Counted from the first letter of the stretch, positions 1 through 5,788 are shown. The stretch is DNA of 6,976 nt from an uncultured Stomatobaculum sp. (GCA_938010625.1 CALLVJ010000175.1:1-6976); one strand, 5' to 3'. Notes: generated by a model from the letters alone, not told the origin. Numbers and translations: made by a program.

Positions 1-758
1 TGCAGATTGACGGGCAGATGATGGAGGAGCTCAGACGCATTAAGGAAGCGCTCCGCGCGGACTGGACTTTACTCACAGTCGATGCGATGACCGGTCAGGA
101 AGCGGTCAATGTCGCGAAGACCTTCGAGGAGAAAGTCGGCGTGGACGGCGTGATTGTGACGAAGCTCGACGGTGATACGCGCGGCGGCGCGGCACTCTCG
201 ATTAAGGCAGTGACCGGCAAGCCGATTCTCTACGTCGGCATGGGTGAGAAGCTCTCAGACCTAGAGCAGTTCTATCCGGACCGCATGGCGTCCCGGATTC
301 TTGGAATGGGCGATATTCTCTCCCTGATTGAGAAGGCACAGGCGGAGGTCGACGAGGCAGCGGCGCGCCGCATGAGCGAAAAGCTCAAAAAGGCAGAATT
401 CGACTTCAACGATTTCCTGGACCAGATGAAACAGGTCAAAAAGCTCGGCGGCATCGCGGGTATCATGGCAATGATGCCGACAGCCGGCGCAAACATGCCG
501 GAGATTGATGAGAGCCACATGGGGCGCGTTGAGGCGATGATACTCTCGATGTCAAAAGAGGAGCGGGCAGATCCGTCCATCCTGAATCCGTCGCGGAAAA
601 ACCGCATTGCGCGGGGGGCGGGCGTGGACATCACAGAGGTGAACCGCATGGTCAAGCAGTTCGAGCAGATGCGGAAGATGATGAAACAGCTTCCCGGCAT
701 GATGAAGAACAAGCACCGCGGCGGGCTCGGCGGGCTTTTTGGAAAGCTCGGTTTTTAA
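1..758 (+). CDS. ffh: Signal recognition particle GTPase Ffh (SRP54), 3' part
   Basis: Ffh binds SRP RNA and hydrophobic signal sequences on nascent chains, and docks with FtsY to deliver ribosomes to the membrane. The gene enters from the left edge; the reading frame is open from base 3 (QIDGQMMEEL), so the Met codon at 18 is internal and the G1-G3 part lies outside the window. Visible GTPase motifs are TKLDGDTRGG (G4 region) and GMGEKLSDLEQF (G5 region), followed by the hallmark PDRMASRILGMGD linker. The remaining ~145 residues are the methionine-rich M domain, with RIARGAGVDITEVNRMVKQF as the SRP RNA-binding helix-turn-helix region and a basic, Met-rich stretch (EQMRKMMKQLPGMMKNK) before a Gly-rich tail ending GLFGKLGF. 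The end is intact (TAA). It is the normal neighbour of rpsP in Firmicutes. Identification is secure; only the N-terminal half is unseen. Confidence 0.97.
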   Translation, partial: QIDGQMMEELRRIKEALRADWTLLTVDAMTGQEAVNVAKTFEEKVGVDGVIVTKLDGDTRGGAALSIKAVTGKPILYVGMGEKLSDLEQFYPDRMASRILGMGDILSLIEKAQAEVDEAAARRMSEKLKKAEFDFNDFLDQMKQVKKLGGIAGIMAMMPTAGANMPEIDESHMGRVEAMILSMSKEERADPSILNPSRKNRIARGAGVDITEVNRMVKQFEQMRKMMKQLPGMMKNKHRGGLGGLFGKLGF

Positions 759-807
759 TTCGGTATCAGTGCAAATTTTGCATTGCAAATACAAATCAAC
801 GATTTTT

Positions 808-813
808 AGGAGG
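808..813 (+). promoter_or_regulatory. Shine-Dalgarno site of rpsP
   Basis: A perfect AGGAGG lies eight bases before the ATG at 822. It is the strongest ribosome binding site in the first part of the window, as expected for a highly expressed ribosomal protein gene. The 63-base gap between ffh and rpsP also holds a short palindromic A/T-rich motif (771-789). I see no convincing promoter or terminator there, so rpsP is probably co-transcribed with ffh. Confidence 0.85.
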
Positions 814-821
814 AAATTACA

Positions 822-1067
822 ATGGCAGTTAAGATGAGACTTCGCAGAATGGGGCAGAAGAAGGCACCGTTTTACCGCATCATCATCGCGGACGAGAGAA
901 GCCCGCGCGACGGTCGCTTCATCGCAGAGATCGGCCTCTACGATCCGACCAAGGAGCCGAGCGTGATCAAGTTCGAAGAGGAAGAGGCGAAGAAGTGGCT
1001 GAAGAATGGCGTGCAGCCAACTCCGCGCGTCGCAAAGCTCTTAAAGCTCGCAGGTATCACGGAATAA
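822..1067 (+). CDS. rpsP: 30S ribosomal protein S16 (bS16)
   Basis: bS16 is a small 30S subunit protein that binds the 5' domain of 16S rRNA and helps early subunit assembly. The 81-residue product is the family's usual length. It carries the diagnostic N-terminus [20 protein letters not shown], then [20 protein letters not shown], and ends with the [14 protein letters not shown] region. The ATG at 822 is fixed by the AGGAGG at 808-813 and by the conserved N-terminus. Only four bases separate its stop from khpA. The rpsP-khpA-rimM-trmD order is the classic operon that links 30S assembly with tRNA methylation. Nothing is unusual in the sequence. Confidence 0.98.
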   Translation: MAVKMRLRRMGQKKAPFYRIIIADERSPRDGRFIAEIGLYDPTKEPSVIKFEEEEAKKWLKNGVQPTPRVAKLLKLAGITE

Positions 1068-1071
1068 GACG

Positions 1072-1299
1072 ATGAAAGAGTTGGTGGAAGTCATCGCAAA
1101 GGCGCTGGTTGACAGACCGGAGGAGGTCCGTGTCACGGAGGAGGAGAGAGAGGACGCAATTGTGCTGAAGCTCTCGGTCGCCGAGGCGGACATGGGGCGT
1201 GTTATCGGCAAGGGCGGCAAGATTGCAAAATCAATTCGCGCTGTCTTAAGAGCGGCTTCCGCTCGCCAGTCAAAGCATATCCTGTTGGACATTGACTGA
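1072..1299 (+). CDS. khpA: KH-domain RNA-binding protein KhpA (YlqC family)
   Basis: This small protein of 75 residues is essentially a single KH domain. The RNA-binding GxxG loop is visible as GKGG at residues 46-49 (in GRVIGKGGKIAKSIRAVLRA), preceded by an acidic beta strand region and followed by the stabilising helix. It ends in the family's ILLDID-type tail. In Firmicutes KhpA dimerises with KhpB (Jag/EloR) and binds many RNAs, affecting cell elongation and division in pneumococcus; that role is family knowledge, not something the sequence shows. The ATG starts four bases after rpsP, with only a weak GGA at 1061-1063 upstream, so translation is probably coupled to rpsP. Sits in its usual place between rpsP and rimM. 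Confidence 0.95.
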   Translation: MKELVEVIAKALVDRPEEVRVTEEEREDAIVLKLSVAEADMGRVIGKGGKIAKSIRAVLRAASARQSKHILLDID

Positions 1300-1321
1300 A
1301 ACAAAGAAGTGAGGAACGCGC

Positions 1322-1879
1322 GTGACAGACAAGTTTAGAATTGGCGTCATCAGTTCTGTGCACGGCATACGTGGCGAGGCGAAGGTCTTTGTGACTTCCG
1401 ATGAGCCCGAGCGCTTTCGCAGTCTGAGACAAGTGCATGCGCTGCGCCCTGAGAGCGCGCTGCACCTGAAAGGTGCAAAGCGCACCGGGGAAAAAACAGA
1501 CCGGGACGGAGTTCTCTTGGAACTCAGCTCGGTCCATTTTTTTAAGCGCATGGCCATCTGTAAGTTCAAGAGAATTGATACGCCGGAGGAAATCCGGAAG
1601 TATATCGGGATGGAGCTCTGGATTCCGCGGGAAGAGGGCATACACCTCCAAAAGGGCGAGTTCTATGTCGCAGATTTGATCGGGCTTCCGGTGATTACCG
1701 ATGAGGGCGAGATACTTGGCACGGTGAAATCCATCTGGCCAACTGGCGCCAATGAAGTCGTGACGGTTCTCAGGAAAAACGGCGAGGAGCTCTTGCTGCC
1801 CTACATCAAGGACTGCATTCTCGAAGTGAATCCGGAAGAAGGTTTTTTGAAGGTGCATCTCATGGAGGGTCTGCTCTGA
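1322..1879 (+). CDS. rimM: 16S rRNA processing / ribosome maturation factor RimM
   Basis: RimM binds ribosomal protein uS19 and the 16S rRNA head to help late 30S maturation. The 185-residue product has the two family domains: an N-terminal beta-barrel starting FRIGVISSVHGIRGEAKV (about residues 5-22) and a C-terminal PRC-barrel from about GEFYVADLIGLPV through LLLPYIKDCILEV to the end. The start is a GTG at 1322; it is chosen because a GTGAGGA Shine-Dalgarno-like stretch lies at 1309-1315 and because the protein then begins directly before the conserved IGxIxxxHGIRGE motif. Its TGA overlaps the trmD ATG by one base (TGATG), indicating translational coupling. A run of seven T (1537-1543) lies inside the gene but the frame is intact. 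Confidence 0.96.
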   Translation: MTDKFRIGVISSVHGIRGEAKVFVTSDEPERFRSLRQVHALRPESALHLKGAKRTGEKTDRDGVLLELSSVHFFKRMAICKFKRIDTPEEIRKYIGMELWIPREEGIHLQKGEFYVADLIGLPVITDEGEILGTVKSIWPTGANEVVTVLRKNGEELLLPYIKDCILEVNPEEGFLKVHLMEGLL

Positions 1880-2640
1880 TGCGCTTTATCATTCTTACAC
1901 TGTTTCCGGACATGATACGACAGGGGCTCTCGACGAGCATACTCGGCAGGGCAGAGGAGAGAGGCTTCATCGCGTTTGATGTGCAGAACATCCGCGACTA
2001 TACGACCGAGCGGCACGGCCATGTGGACGATGCGCCTTACGGCGGCGGCGCAGGTATGCTCATGCAGGCAGAGCCGATCCTTCGCTGTTACCGCAGCGCG
2101 ACGGCAGAATTGCCAAAGTCGCCACGGGTCATCTATGTGACGCCGCAGGGCAGACAGTTCATGCAGGCAGATGCCAAGGGCTTTGCAGCGGAGGAGAATC
2201 TTCTGATACTCTGCGGGCACTACGAGGGTGTCGATGAGCGCGCACTCATGCTGCTCGGCGCCGAGCCCTATTCGATTGGTGACTATGTGTTGACCGGCGG
2301 GGAACTCCCTGCCATGGTCATGGTCGACGCAATCAGCCGGATGGTTCCGGGTGTTCTCTCGAACCATGAGAGCGGCGAGGTCGAGTCCTTCGAGGGCAAT
2401 CTCCTCGAATACCCACAGTACACGCGCCCAGAAGTCTATGAGGGGCTGCGTGTCCCCCCTGTACTACTCTCAGGTGATCACAAAAAAGTCGCGCAGTGGA
2501 GACGGGAGCAATCGCTGCTTCGCACAAAAGAGCGGCGGCCGGATCTGTTTGCAAAGGTAGAGCTCAGCAAGGCGGATCGGAAGTTCTTGCGGGCGCAGGC
2601 GGCGCTGCCCGCTGAACAGGCAGAAAATAACAGCTTGTAG
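1879..2640 (+). CDS. trmD: tRNA (guanine-N1)-methyltransferase TrmD
   Basis: TrmD uses S-adenosylmethionine to make m1G37 next to the anticodon of tRNAs that read CNN-type codons, preventing +1 frameshifts. The 253-residue product has the SPOUT trefoil-knot signatures: PYGGGAGMLMQAEPI (53-67), LCGHYEGVDERAL (111-123), SIGDYVLTGGELPAMVMVDA (132-151), then NLLEYPQYTRPEVYEG (174-189) and the C-terminal LLSGDHKKVAQWRRE (196-210). The ATG overlaps the rimM stop; GGAGG at 1864-1868 lies ten bases upstream. The proposed general base, Asp169 in the E. coli enzyme (DSF context), corresponds here to Glu169 in VESF. I recall this substitution in other Clostridia, so it probably does not mean loss of function. 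Length and motifs are otherwise standard. Confidence 0.98.
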   Translation: MRFIILTLFPDMIRQGLSTSILGRAEERGFIAFDVQNIRDYTTERHGHVDDAPYGGGAGMLMQAEPILRCYRSATAELPKSPRVIYVTPQGRQFMQADAKGFAAEENLLILCGHYEGVDERALMLLGAEPYSIGDYVLTGGELPAMVMVDAISRMVPGVLSNHESGEVESFEGNLLEYPQYTRPEVYEGLRVPPVLLSGDHKKVAQWRREQSLLRTKERRPDLFAKVELSKADRKFLRAQAALPAEQAENNSL

Positions 2641-2663
2641 AATTTGGCAGCTTGTGCTAAACT
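2635..2663 (+). promoter_or_regulatory. Possible sigma-A promoter upstream of rplS
   Basis: TTGTAG (2635-2640, overlapping the trmD stop), a 17-base spacer and TAAACT (2658-2663) preceded by TG at 2655-2656 resemble a vegetative promoter with an extended -10 element. Each hexamer matches only in part (3/6 and 4/6). An alternative -10, TATAAA, lies at 2676-2681 with TTGTGC at 2652-2657. The 105-base spacer after trmD, longer than the other gaps in this operon, fits a separate rplS transcript, but the call rests on weak matches. Confidence 0.35.
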
Positions 2664-2689
2664 AGTAAAGCTGTTTATAAAGAGATGTT

Positions 2690-2737
2690 CCGCTGCGGCA
2701 GACGCTTGCGCGCAAGAACGTCGAATGTTGCAGGAGG
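2690..2737 (+). promoter_or_regulatory. Structured 5' leader of rplS, candidate L19 leader
   Basis: Just before rplS the RNA can form a hairpin: GACG (2701-2704) pairs with CGTC (2719-2722), and CTTG (2705-2708) with CAAG (2713-2716), closing a CGCG loop with an AA bulge. A smaller CCGC/GCGG pair lies upstream (2690-2698). The strong Shine-Dalgarno AGGAGG is at 2732-2737. Firmicutes rplS genes are known to carry an autoregulatory L19 leader in this position; whether this stretch belongs to that family is inference and needs a covariance-model search. Confidence 0.35.
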
Positions 2738-2745
2738 AAAAGGAA

Positions 2746-3093
2746 ATGAGACAGAATCCGATTTTAGAGAAGATTGAAGCAGAGCAGATCCGCGTGCCGG
2801 GTCAGTTCGAGGTGGGTGACACGGTTCGTGTCCACAACAAGATCAAAGAGGGCAACCGCGAGAGAGTTCAGATGTTTGAGGGTGTCGTCATGAAGATCCA
2901 GAACGGTGGGCTCAGAAAGACCTTCACGGTTCGCAAGATTTCGAACGGTATCGGCGTCGAGAAGACCTGGCCGCTCAGCTCTCCGTTCGTTGACCAGGTT
3001 GACGTGGTGCGCCGCGGTAAGGTCAGAAGAGCAAAGCTCAACTACCTGCGGAAGCTCTCCGGCAAGGCTGCAAAGGTCAAAGAGGTCATCTAA
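2746..3093 (+). CDS. rplS: 50S ribosomal protein L19 (bL19)
   Basis: bL19 lies at the 30S-50S interface and contributes to an intersubunit bridge. From the ATG at 2746 the product is 115 residues, the family's usual length. It begins [15 protein letters not shown], continues with [19 protein letters not shown] and FEGVVM, and has the conserved [15 protein letters not shown] block before a Lys-rich C-terminus. A longer reading with a TTG at 2644 exists but adds a 34-residue Cys/Ala-rich stretch that no L19 has; AGGAGG at 2732-2737, eight bases before 2746, settles the start. It closes the rpsP-khpA-rimM-trmD-rplS block and is followed by a terminator-like hairpin. Confidence 0.98.
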   Translation: MRQNPILEKIEAEQIRVPGQFEVGDTVRVHNKIKEGNRERVQMFEGVVMKIQNGGLRKTFTVRKISNGIGVEKTWPLSSPFVDQVDVVRRGKVRRAKLNYLRKLSGKAAKVKEVI

Positions 3094-3109
3094 AGTTTAT
3101 ATAGAACCC

Positions 3110-3157
3110 AAAGGAGGAACTGTCATCTTTCAAGAGGAAATGATGGTTCTTCTTTTT
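3110..3157 (+). terminator. Long hairpin after rplS, probable operon terminator
   Basis: Bases 3110-3120 pair with 3146-3156 (11 pairs, two of them G-U), and the helix continues inward with 3121-3126 against 3140-3145, leaving a loop of about 13 bases that may pair further. Its 3' arm ends in a T-run (3153-3157). The position 17 bases after the rplS stop fits a terminator, but the T-run is partly inside the stem and is interrupted by G at 3158, so efficiency is uncertain. The 5' arm contains AAAGGAGG, a perfect Shine-Dalgarno sequence with no start codon at a proper distance. Confidence 0.5.
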
Positions 3158-3196
3158 GTTGCGGGAAAAAGTGTTTTCAGCTTCATGGAATCGTAA
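3140..3196 (+). other. Possible 18-codon ORF in the rplS-lepB gap
   Basis: ATG-ATG at 3140-3145 opens an 18-residue reading frame, MMVLLFVAGKSVFSFMES, that ends with TAA at 3194-3196. AGAGGA at 3133-3138 could act as a ribosome binding site, best placed for the second ATG. The N-terminal half is hydrophobic. The ATGs lie inside the stem of the hairpin at 3110-3157, so translation and hairpin formation would compete. It could be a leader peptide, a small membrane peptide or chance; I favour chance unless the frame is conserved in relatives. Confidence 0.15.
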
Positions 3197-3210
3197 GTAT
3201 GACGGCATGT

Positions 3211-3239
3211 TTCTCATGATATACTTGATATACTAAAAT
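3211..3239 (+). promoter_or_regulatory. Promoter-like region upstream of lepB
   Basis: TTCTCA (3211-3216) and TAAAAT (3234-3239) are separated by exactly 17 bases and match the sigma-A hexamers at four and five of six positions. The spacer is itself composed of two TGATATACT units, each readable as an extended -10 (TG-A-TATACT, five of six). Several overlapping start sites are possible. Transcription from here would begin near 3241-3247 and give a leader of about 70 bases before lepB. Confidence 0.5.
3217..3234 (+). repeat. Perfect tandem direct repeat, 2 x 9 bp (TGATATACT)
   Basis: TGATATACT occurs at 3217-3225 and again at 3226-3234 with no gap. The repeat is A/T-rich in an otherwise GC-rich locus and sits in the promoter spacer before lepB. 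It may represent a duplicated extended -10 element or a regulator's binding site. Confidence 0.8.
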
Positions 3240-3276
3240 AGATAAGACAAGAAACAAACAGATCATTGAAAAGACC

Positions 3277-3299
3277 AACAGGAATTGTCCTGTTTTTTT
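3277..3299 (+). terminator. Intrinsic terminator just upstream of lepB
   Basis: AACAGGA (3277-3283) pairs perfectly with TCCTGTT (3288-3294) around an ATTG loop, followed by an uninterrupted run of seven T (3293-3299). This is a textbook rho-independent terminator. It ends 17 bases before the lepB start codon and lies downstream of the promoter-like region at 3211-3239. It could be a backup terminator for the rplS operon, or an attenuator in a lepB leader. No promoter can fit between it and lepB. Confidence 0.8.
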
Positions 3300-3316
3300 G
3301 ATAGAATGGAGATCCC

Positions 3317-3868
3317 GTGCGCACTTCGTATGAAGTTGAAGATAGCTTATTGCGGCGTATTTGCCGTCTGGTGGTGGAAATTGTCACAGTCATTGCTTTT
3401 GCGTGGTTTATTGTCTATTCTTTCGGAACACAAGTTGTGAACAACGGCCAGAGCATGCGCCCGACGTTGGAGGATGGCGATCGGCTGCTCTTAGATCGCT
3501 TTGGGTTCAAGTTGTTCGGGCCGAAGCGCTTTGACATTGTTCTCTTCAAAAGCAGCAGCGGACAGACCAACATCAAGCGCATTCTGGCACTGCCGGGAGA
3601 GAGTGTGGAAATCCGGGGCGGCGTGCTCTATATCAACGGGCAGCGTCTCGCGACGCCCGCTTCCTTAAAGCTCAGTGGAATTGCAAATCCGGGGCGGGTC
3701 AGTGAGAGCATTTCGCTCGGGCGGGATGAATTTTTTGTGTTGAGCGACAATCTGGAGGCGGGCGAGGATTCCCGCTCCGAGAGCATTGGCAATGTCACGC
3801 GAAAAATGATACGCGGCAGGATCTGGTTTCGAATGCAGCCCCTGCGCAGTATAGGGCGCATTCGCTGA
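3317..3868 (+). CDS. lepB: Type I signal peptidase LepB
   Basis: Signal peptidase I cleaves signal peptides from exported proteins at the outer face of the membrane. The 183-residue product has one N-terminal membrane segment (about residues 16-38) and an extracytoplasmic S26 catalytic domain, the short Gram-positive form. Catalytic Ser46 lies in NGQSMRPTLEDGD (43-55) and the general-base Lys87 in NIKRILALPGE (85-95). Box E reads LSDNLEAGEDSR (142-153): the aspartates of GDN and DSR are kept, but Gly of GDN is Ser143, and the serine usually found two residues before DSR (NSxDSR) is Gly149. Start is GTG at 3317 with TGGAGA at 3307-3312. It begins 223 bases after rplS, behind an intrinsic terminator, and its stop is 14 bases before rbgA. 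Family is certain; activity is likely but the box E changes deserve a check. Confidence 0.95.
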   Translation: MRTSYEVEDSLLRRICRLVVEIVTVIAFAWFIVYSFGTQVVNNGQSMRPTLEDGDRLLLDRFGFKLFGPKRFDIVLFKSSSGQTNIKRILALPGESVEIRGGVLYINGQRLATPASLKLSGIANPGRVSESISLGRDEFFVLSDNLEAGEDSRSESIGNVTRKMIRGRIWFRMQPLRSIGRIR

Positions 3869-3882
3869 GAAGAGGAAATGAG

Positions 3883-4764
3883 ATGGATATACAGTGGTAT
3901 CCGGGGCACATGACCAAGGCGCGCCGCGAAATGGAAGAAGATGTGCGGATCGTCGACATGGTCATTGAACTTCTGGACGCGAGAGCGCCCTTTTCGAGCG
4001 GCAATCCGGAGATCCGACGGCTCGGCCAGGGCAAGGAGCGCGTGATTGTCTTAAACAAAGCGGATCTTGCCGACGCAGCGACGACCGCGGCGTGGACGCG
4101 CGCATTTCAGGCGGAGGGCGCACATTGTGTCGCGATGGATGCGCGCGGCAGCGGAAATCGGAAGCTTCTGATGCGCACCATTGAGGCGGCGGCGCTGTCA
4201 AAGCGGGAGCGCGACAAGAAGAGAGGCATTTTAAGCCGCCCGGTTCGTGCGATGGTCGCCGGCATTCCGAATGTGGGCAAGTCCACCCTGATCAATATGC
4301 TCTCCGGCAGAAGTTCCGCAAAAACCGGCAATAAGCCGGGCGTGACACGCGGCAACCAGTGGATCCGCTTTCACCAGTCAGTGGAGCTCCTCGATACGCC
4401 GGGCATTCTCTGGCCAAAGTTTGAGGATCCGGCGATTGGCGAAAAAATTGCCTTCCTCGGTTCCATCAATGAGATGATCGTGGATAAGACCGAGCTCGCT
4501 GTGACCTTGCTTGCATTTTTACAGGCAAAGGGGAAGCTCACAGGCGCGGTGGAGCGCTACCAACTCACCGGAACAGAGAGCCCGGCGGAAATGCTGACCC
4601 GGATTGCAGAGCGCCGCGGCTGTCTGGCCGCAGGCGGCGCGGCAGATATGGAAAAGGCAGCGGCAGTTGTGATCAACGAGTTCCGGAGCGGCGCGCTCGG
4701 GCGCATTTCCCTTGAAGCGCCGACAGAGGAGAAGGCAGATGGCACTGAGAACCCTGAACGGTGA
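3883..4764 (+). CDS. rbgA: Ribosome biogenesis GTPase RbgA (YlqF)
   Basis: RbgA is a circularly permuted GTPase needed for late 50S assembly (incorporation of uL16 and other late proteins in Bacillus). The 293-residue product shows the permuted order G4-G5-G1-G2-G3: NKAD at 58-61, DARGS at 86-90, the P-loop GIPNVGKS at 127-134, the G2 threonine in KPGVTRG (Thr155), and DTPG at 171-174. The N-terminus MDIQWYPGHMTKARREM is the family's signature. The C-terminal helical domain follows to about GRISLE, with a short polar tail. ATG at 3883 has AGAGGA at 3871-3876; an ATG at 3878 is out of frame. The last 26 bases overlap rnhB. Adjacent to lepB and rnhB as in many Firmicutes. Confidence 0.96.
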   Translation: MDIQWYPGHMTKARREMEEDVRIVDMVIELLDARAPFSSGNPEIRRLGQGKERVIVLNKADLADAATTAAWTRAFQAEGAHCVAMDARGSGNRKLLMRTIEAAALSKRERDKKRGILSRPVRAMVAGIPNVGKSTLINMLSGRSSAKTGNKPGVTRGNQWIRFHQSVELLDTPGILWPKFEDPAIGEKIAFLGSINEMIVDKTELAVTLLAFLQAKGKLTGAVERYQLTGTESPAEMLTRIAERRGCLAAGGAADMEKAAAVVINEFRSGALGRISLEAPTEEKADGTENPER

Positions 4765-5407
4765 AAAACTCGAGGCAGAGAGGGCGCGGCTCGCCGCGCT
4801 CCGGCGCTACGAGGAGGAATATCTTGCGAAAGGCTATGCGGCAATCTGCGGCATCGACGAGGCTGGCAGAGGACCGCTTGCAGGGCCGGTTGTCGCGGCG
4901 GCTGTGATACTGCCGCCGGGCGCTGAAATTCTATTTCTGAATGACTCGAAGAAACTCTCGGAGGCGCGGCGGGAGGCGCTCTTTGATGAGATCTGCGCGA
5001 AGGCAGTGAGCTTTGGCATTGGCAGCGTCTCACCTGCGCGGATTGACGAGATCAATATCTTGCAGGCGACTTACGAGGCGATGCGGGAGGCGATTGGCAA
5101 ACTCACGCCGAAGCCGGACTTCTGTCTGAATGACGCCGTAACCATTCCAGGCGTCGCGGCTTCTCAGCTGCCGATTGTGAGGGGCGACGCGAAGAGTTTG
5201 AGCATTGCGGCGGCTTCAGTGATCGCAAAAGTGACGAGAGACCGCTATATGCGGAGCTGTGATGCGCTCTATCCGCAATATGGCTTTGCCAGGAACAAGG
5301 GCTATGGAACAGCGGAGCACATCGAGGCACTCAGGCAGTACGGCGCGACGCCCTTGCACCGGAAGACTTTTCTCACACATTTTGAACTCGGCAGCAGCGA
5401 GGCATGA
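4739..5407 (+). CDS. rnhB: Ribonuclease HII
   Basis: RNase HII removes RNA from RNA/DNA hybrids and cuts at single ribonucleotides embedded in DNA. From the ATG at 4739 the product is 222 residues. The four metal-binding acidic residues are visible: Asp40 and Glu41 in GIDEAGRGPLAGP, Asp132 in CLNDAVTIPG, and Asp150 in RGDAKSLSIAAASVIAK. LNDSKKLSE (67-75) and YGFARNKGYGT (171-181) are further family blocks. About 35 residues of charged helical extension precede the core, common in Firmicutes RNase HII. The start is set by AGAGGAG at 4725-4731; a TTG nine codons upstream (4712) lacks a comparable site and adds only basic residues. It overlaps rbgA by 26 bases and yraN by four (ATGA), so the three are translationally linked. 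Confidence 0.97.
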   Translation: MALRTLNGEKLEAERARLAALRRYEEEYLAKGYAAICGIDEAGRGPLAGPVVAAAVILPPGAEILFLNDSKKLSEARREALFDEICAKAVSFGIGSVSPARIDEINILQATYEAMREAIGKLTPKPDFCLNDAVTIPGVAASQLPIVRGDAKSLSIAAASVIAKVTRDRYMRSCDALYPQYGFARNKGYGTAEHIEALRQYGATPLHRKTFLTHFELGSSEA

Positions 5408-5769
5408 AGCGGCAGAATACGCGCGCGGTCGGCGCGCAGTATGAGGCAAAGGCGGCAGCTTATCTCAGCGCCAGAGGTATTACAATCCTCGCGAGAAATT
5501 TTGATTGCCGGCGAGGTGAGATTGATTTGATTGGAAGTGACGGGCGCTATCTCATTTTTTTTGAAGTCAAGTACCGCAGCAGCCAAAAAGACGGCATGCC
5601 TTTTTCGGCGATTGGCGCCGTGAAACAGCGGTGCATGTTTTATGCCGCGCGGCAGTATCTTTACCAGCAGCGCTTGCCGGAGAACACGCCGGTCCGTTTT
5701 GATGCGGTCGGTATTCTCGGCGAAGAGCTGGTCTGGATCCGGGATGCGTTTCGGGAGACAAACATTTAG
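5404..5769 (+). CDS. yraN: YraN family (UPF0102) predicted endonuclease-fold protein
   Basis: A 121-residue protein of the UPF0102/YraN family, with a restriction-endonuclease-like (PD-(D/E)xK) fold. The active-site pattern is visible as GEIDLI (38-43, Glu39 and Asp41) and FFEVKYRSS (52-60, Glu54 and Lys56). The N-terminus NTRAVGAQYEAKAAAYL is the typical first helix, and ARNFDCRRGEIDL is the family signature. Its biological substrate is unknown; frequent linkage to rnhB suggests a nucleic-acid role, which is inference. The ATG overlaps the rnhB stop (ATGA) and has only a GAGG one base upstream, so it depends on coupled translation. A run of eight T (5555-5562) falls in the coding region without breaking the frame. 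Confidence 0.93.
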   Translation: MKRQNTRAVGAQYEAKAAAYLSARGITILARNFDCRRGEIDLIGSDGRYLIFFEVKYRSSQKDGMPFSAIGAVKQRCMFYAARQYLYQQRLPENTPVRFDAVGILGEELVWIRDAFRETNI

Positions 5770-5770
5770 T

Positions 5771-5788
5771 CCGCAGTGAGGACTGCGG
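5771..5788 (+). other. Perfect hairpin between yraN and pgeF
   Basis: CCGCAGT (5771-5777) and ACTGCGG (5782-5788) are perfect complements around a GAGG loop, one base after the yraN stop. There is no T-run after it, so it is not a normal intrinsic terminator. It may protect the upstream RNA end or mark a processing site. CAGTGAG recurs just downstream (5798-5804). Confidence 0.55.

Noticed and set aside
1202..1858. Long antisense reading frame (218 codons, minus strand) over khpA-rimM
   Set aside because: It lies fully opposite well-identified genes, has no recognisable protein pattern and reflects GC-rich codon bias.
1801..2367. Antisense reading frame (188 codons, minus strand) opposite trmD
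   Set aside because: His/Arg/Cys-rich shadow of trmD with no recognisable domain.
2644..2745. N-terminal extension of L19 from a TTG
   Set aside because: Adds 34 residues unlike any L19; the AGGAGG at 2732-2737 and normal family length fix the start at 2746.
2906..3196. A 96-codon frame overlapping the end of rplS
   Set aside because: The upstream part is an Arg/Ser-rich shadow of rplS; only the last 18 codons (3140-3196) have a possible separate start.
5555..5562. Eight-T run in yraN, and seven-T run in rimM (1537-1543), as programmed slippage sites
   Set aside because: Both genes read through in one frame to normal family length, so there is no need for frameshifting.
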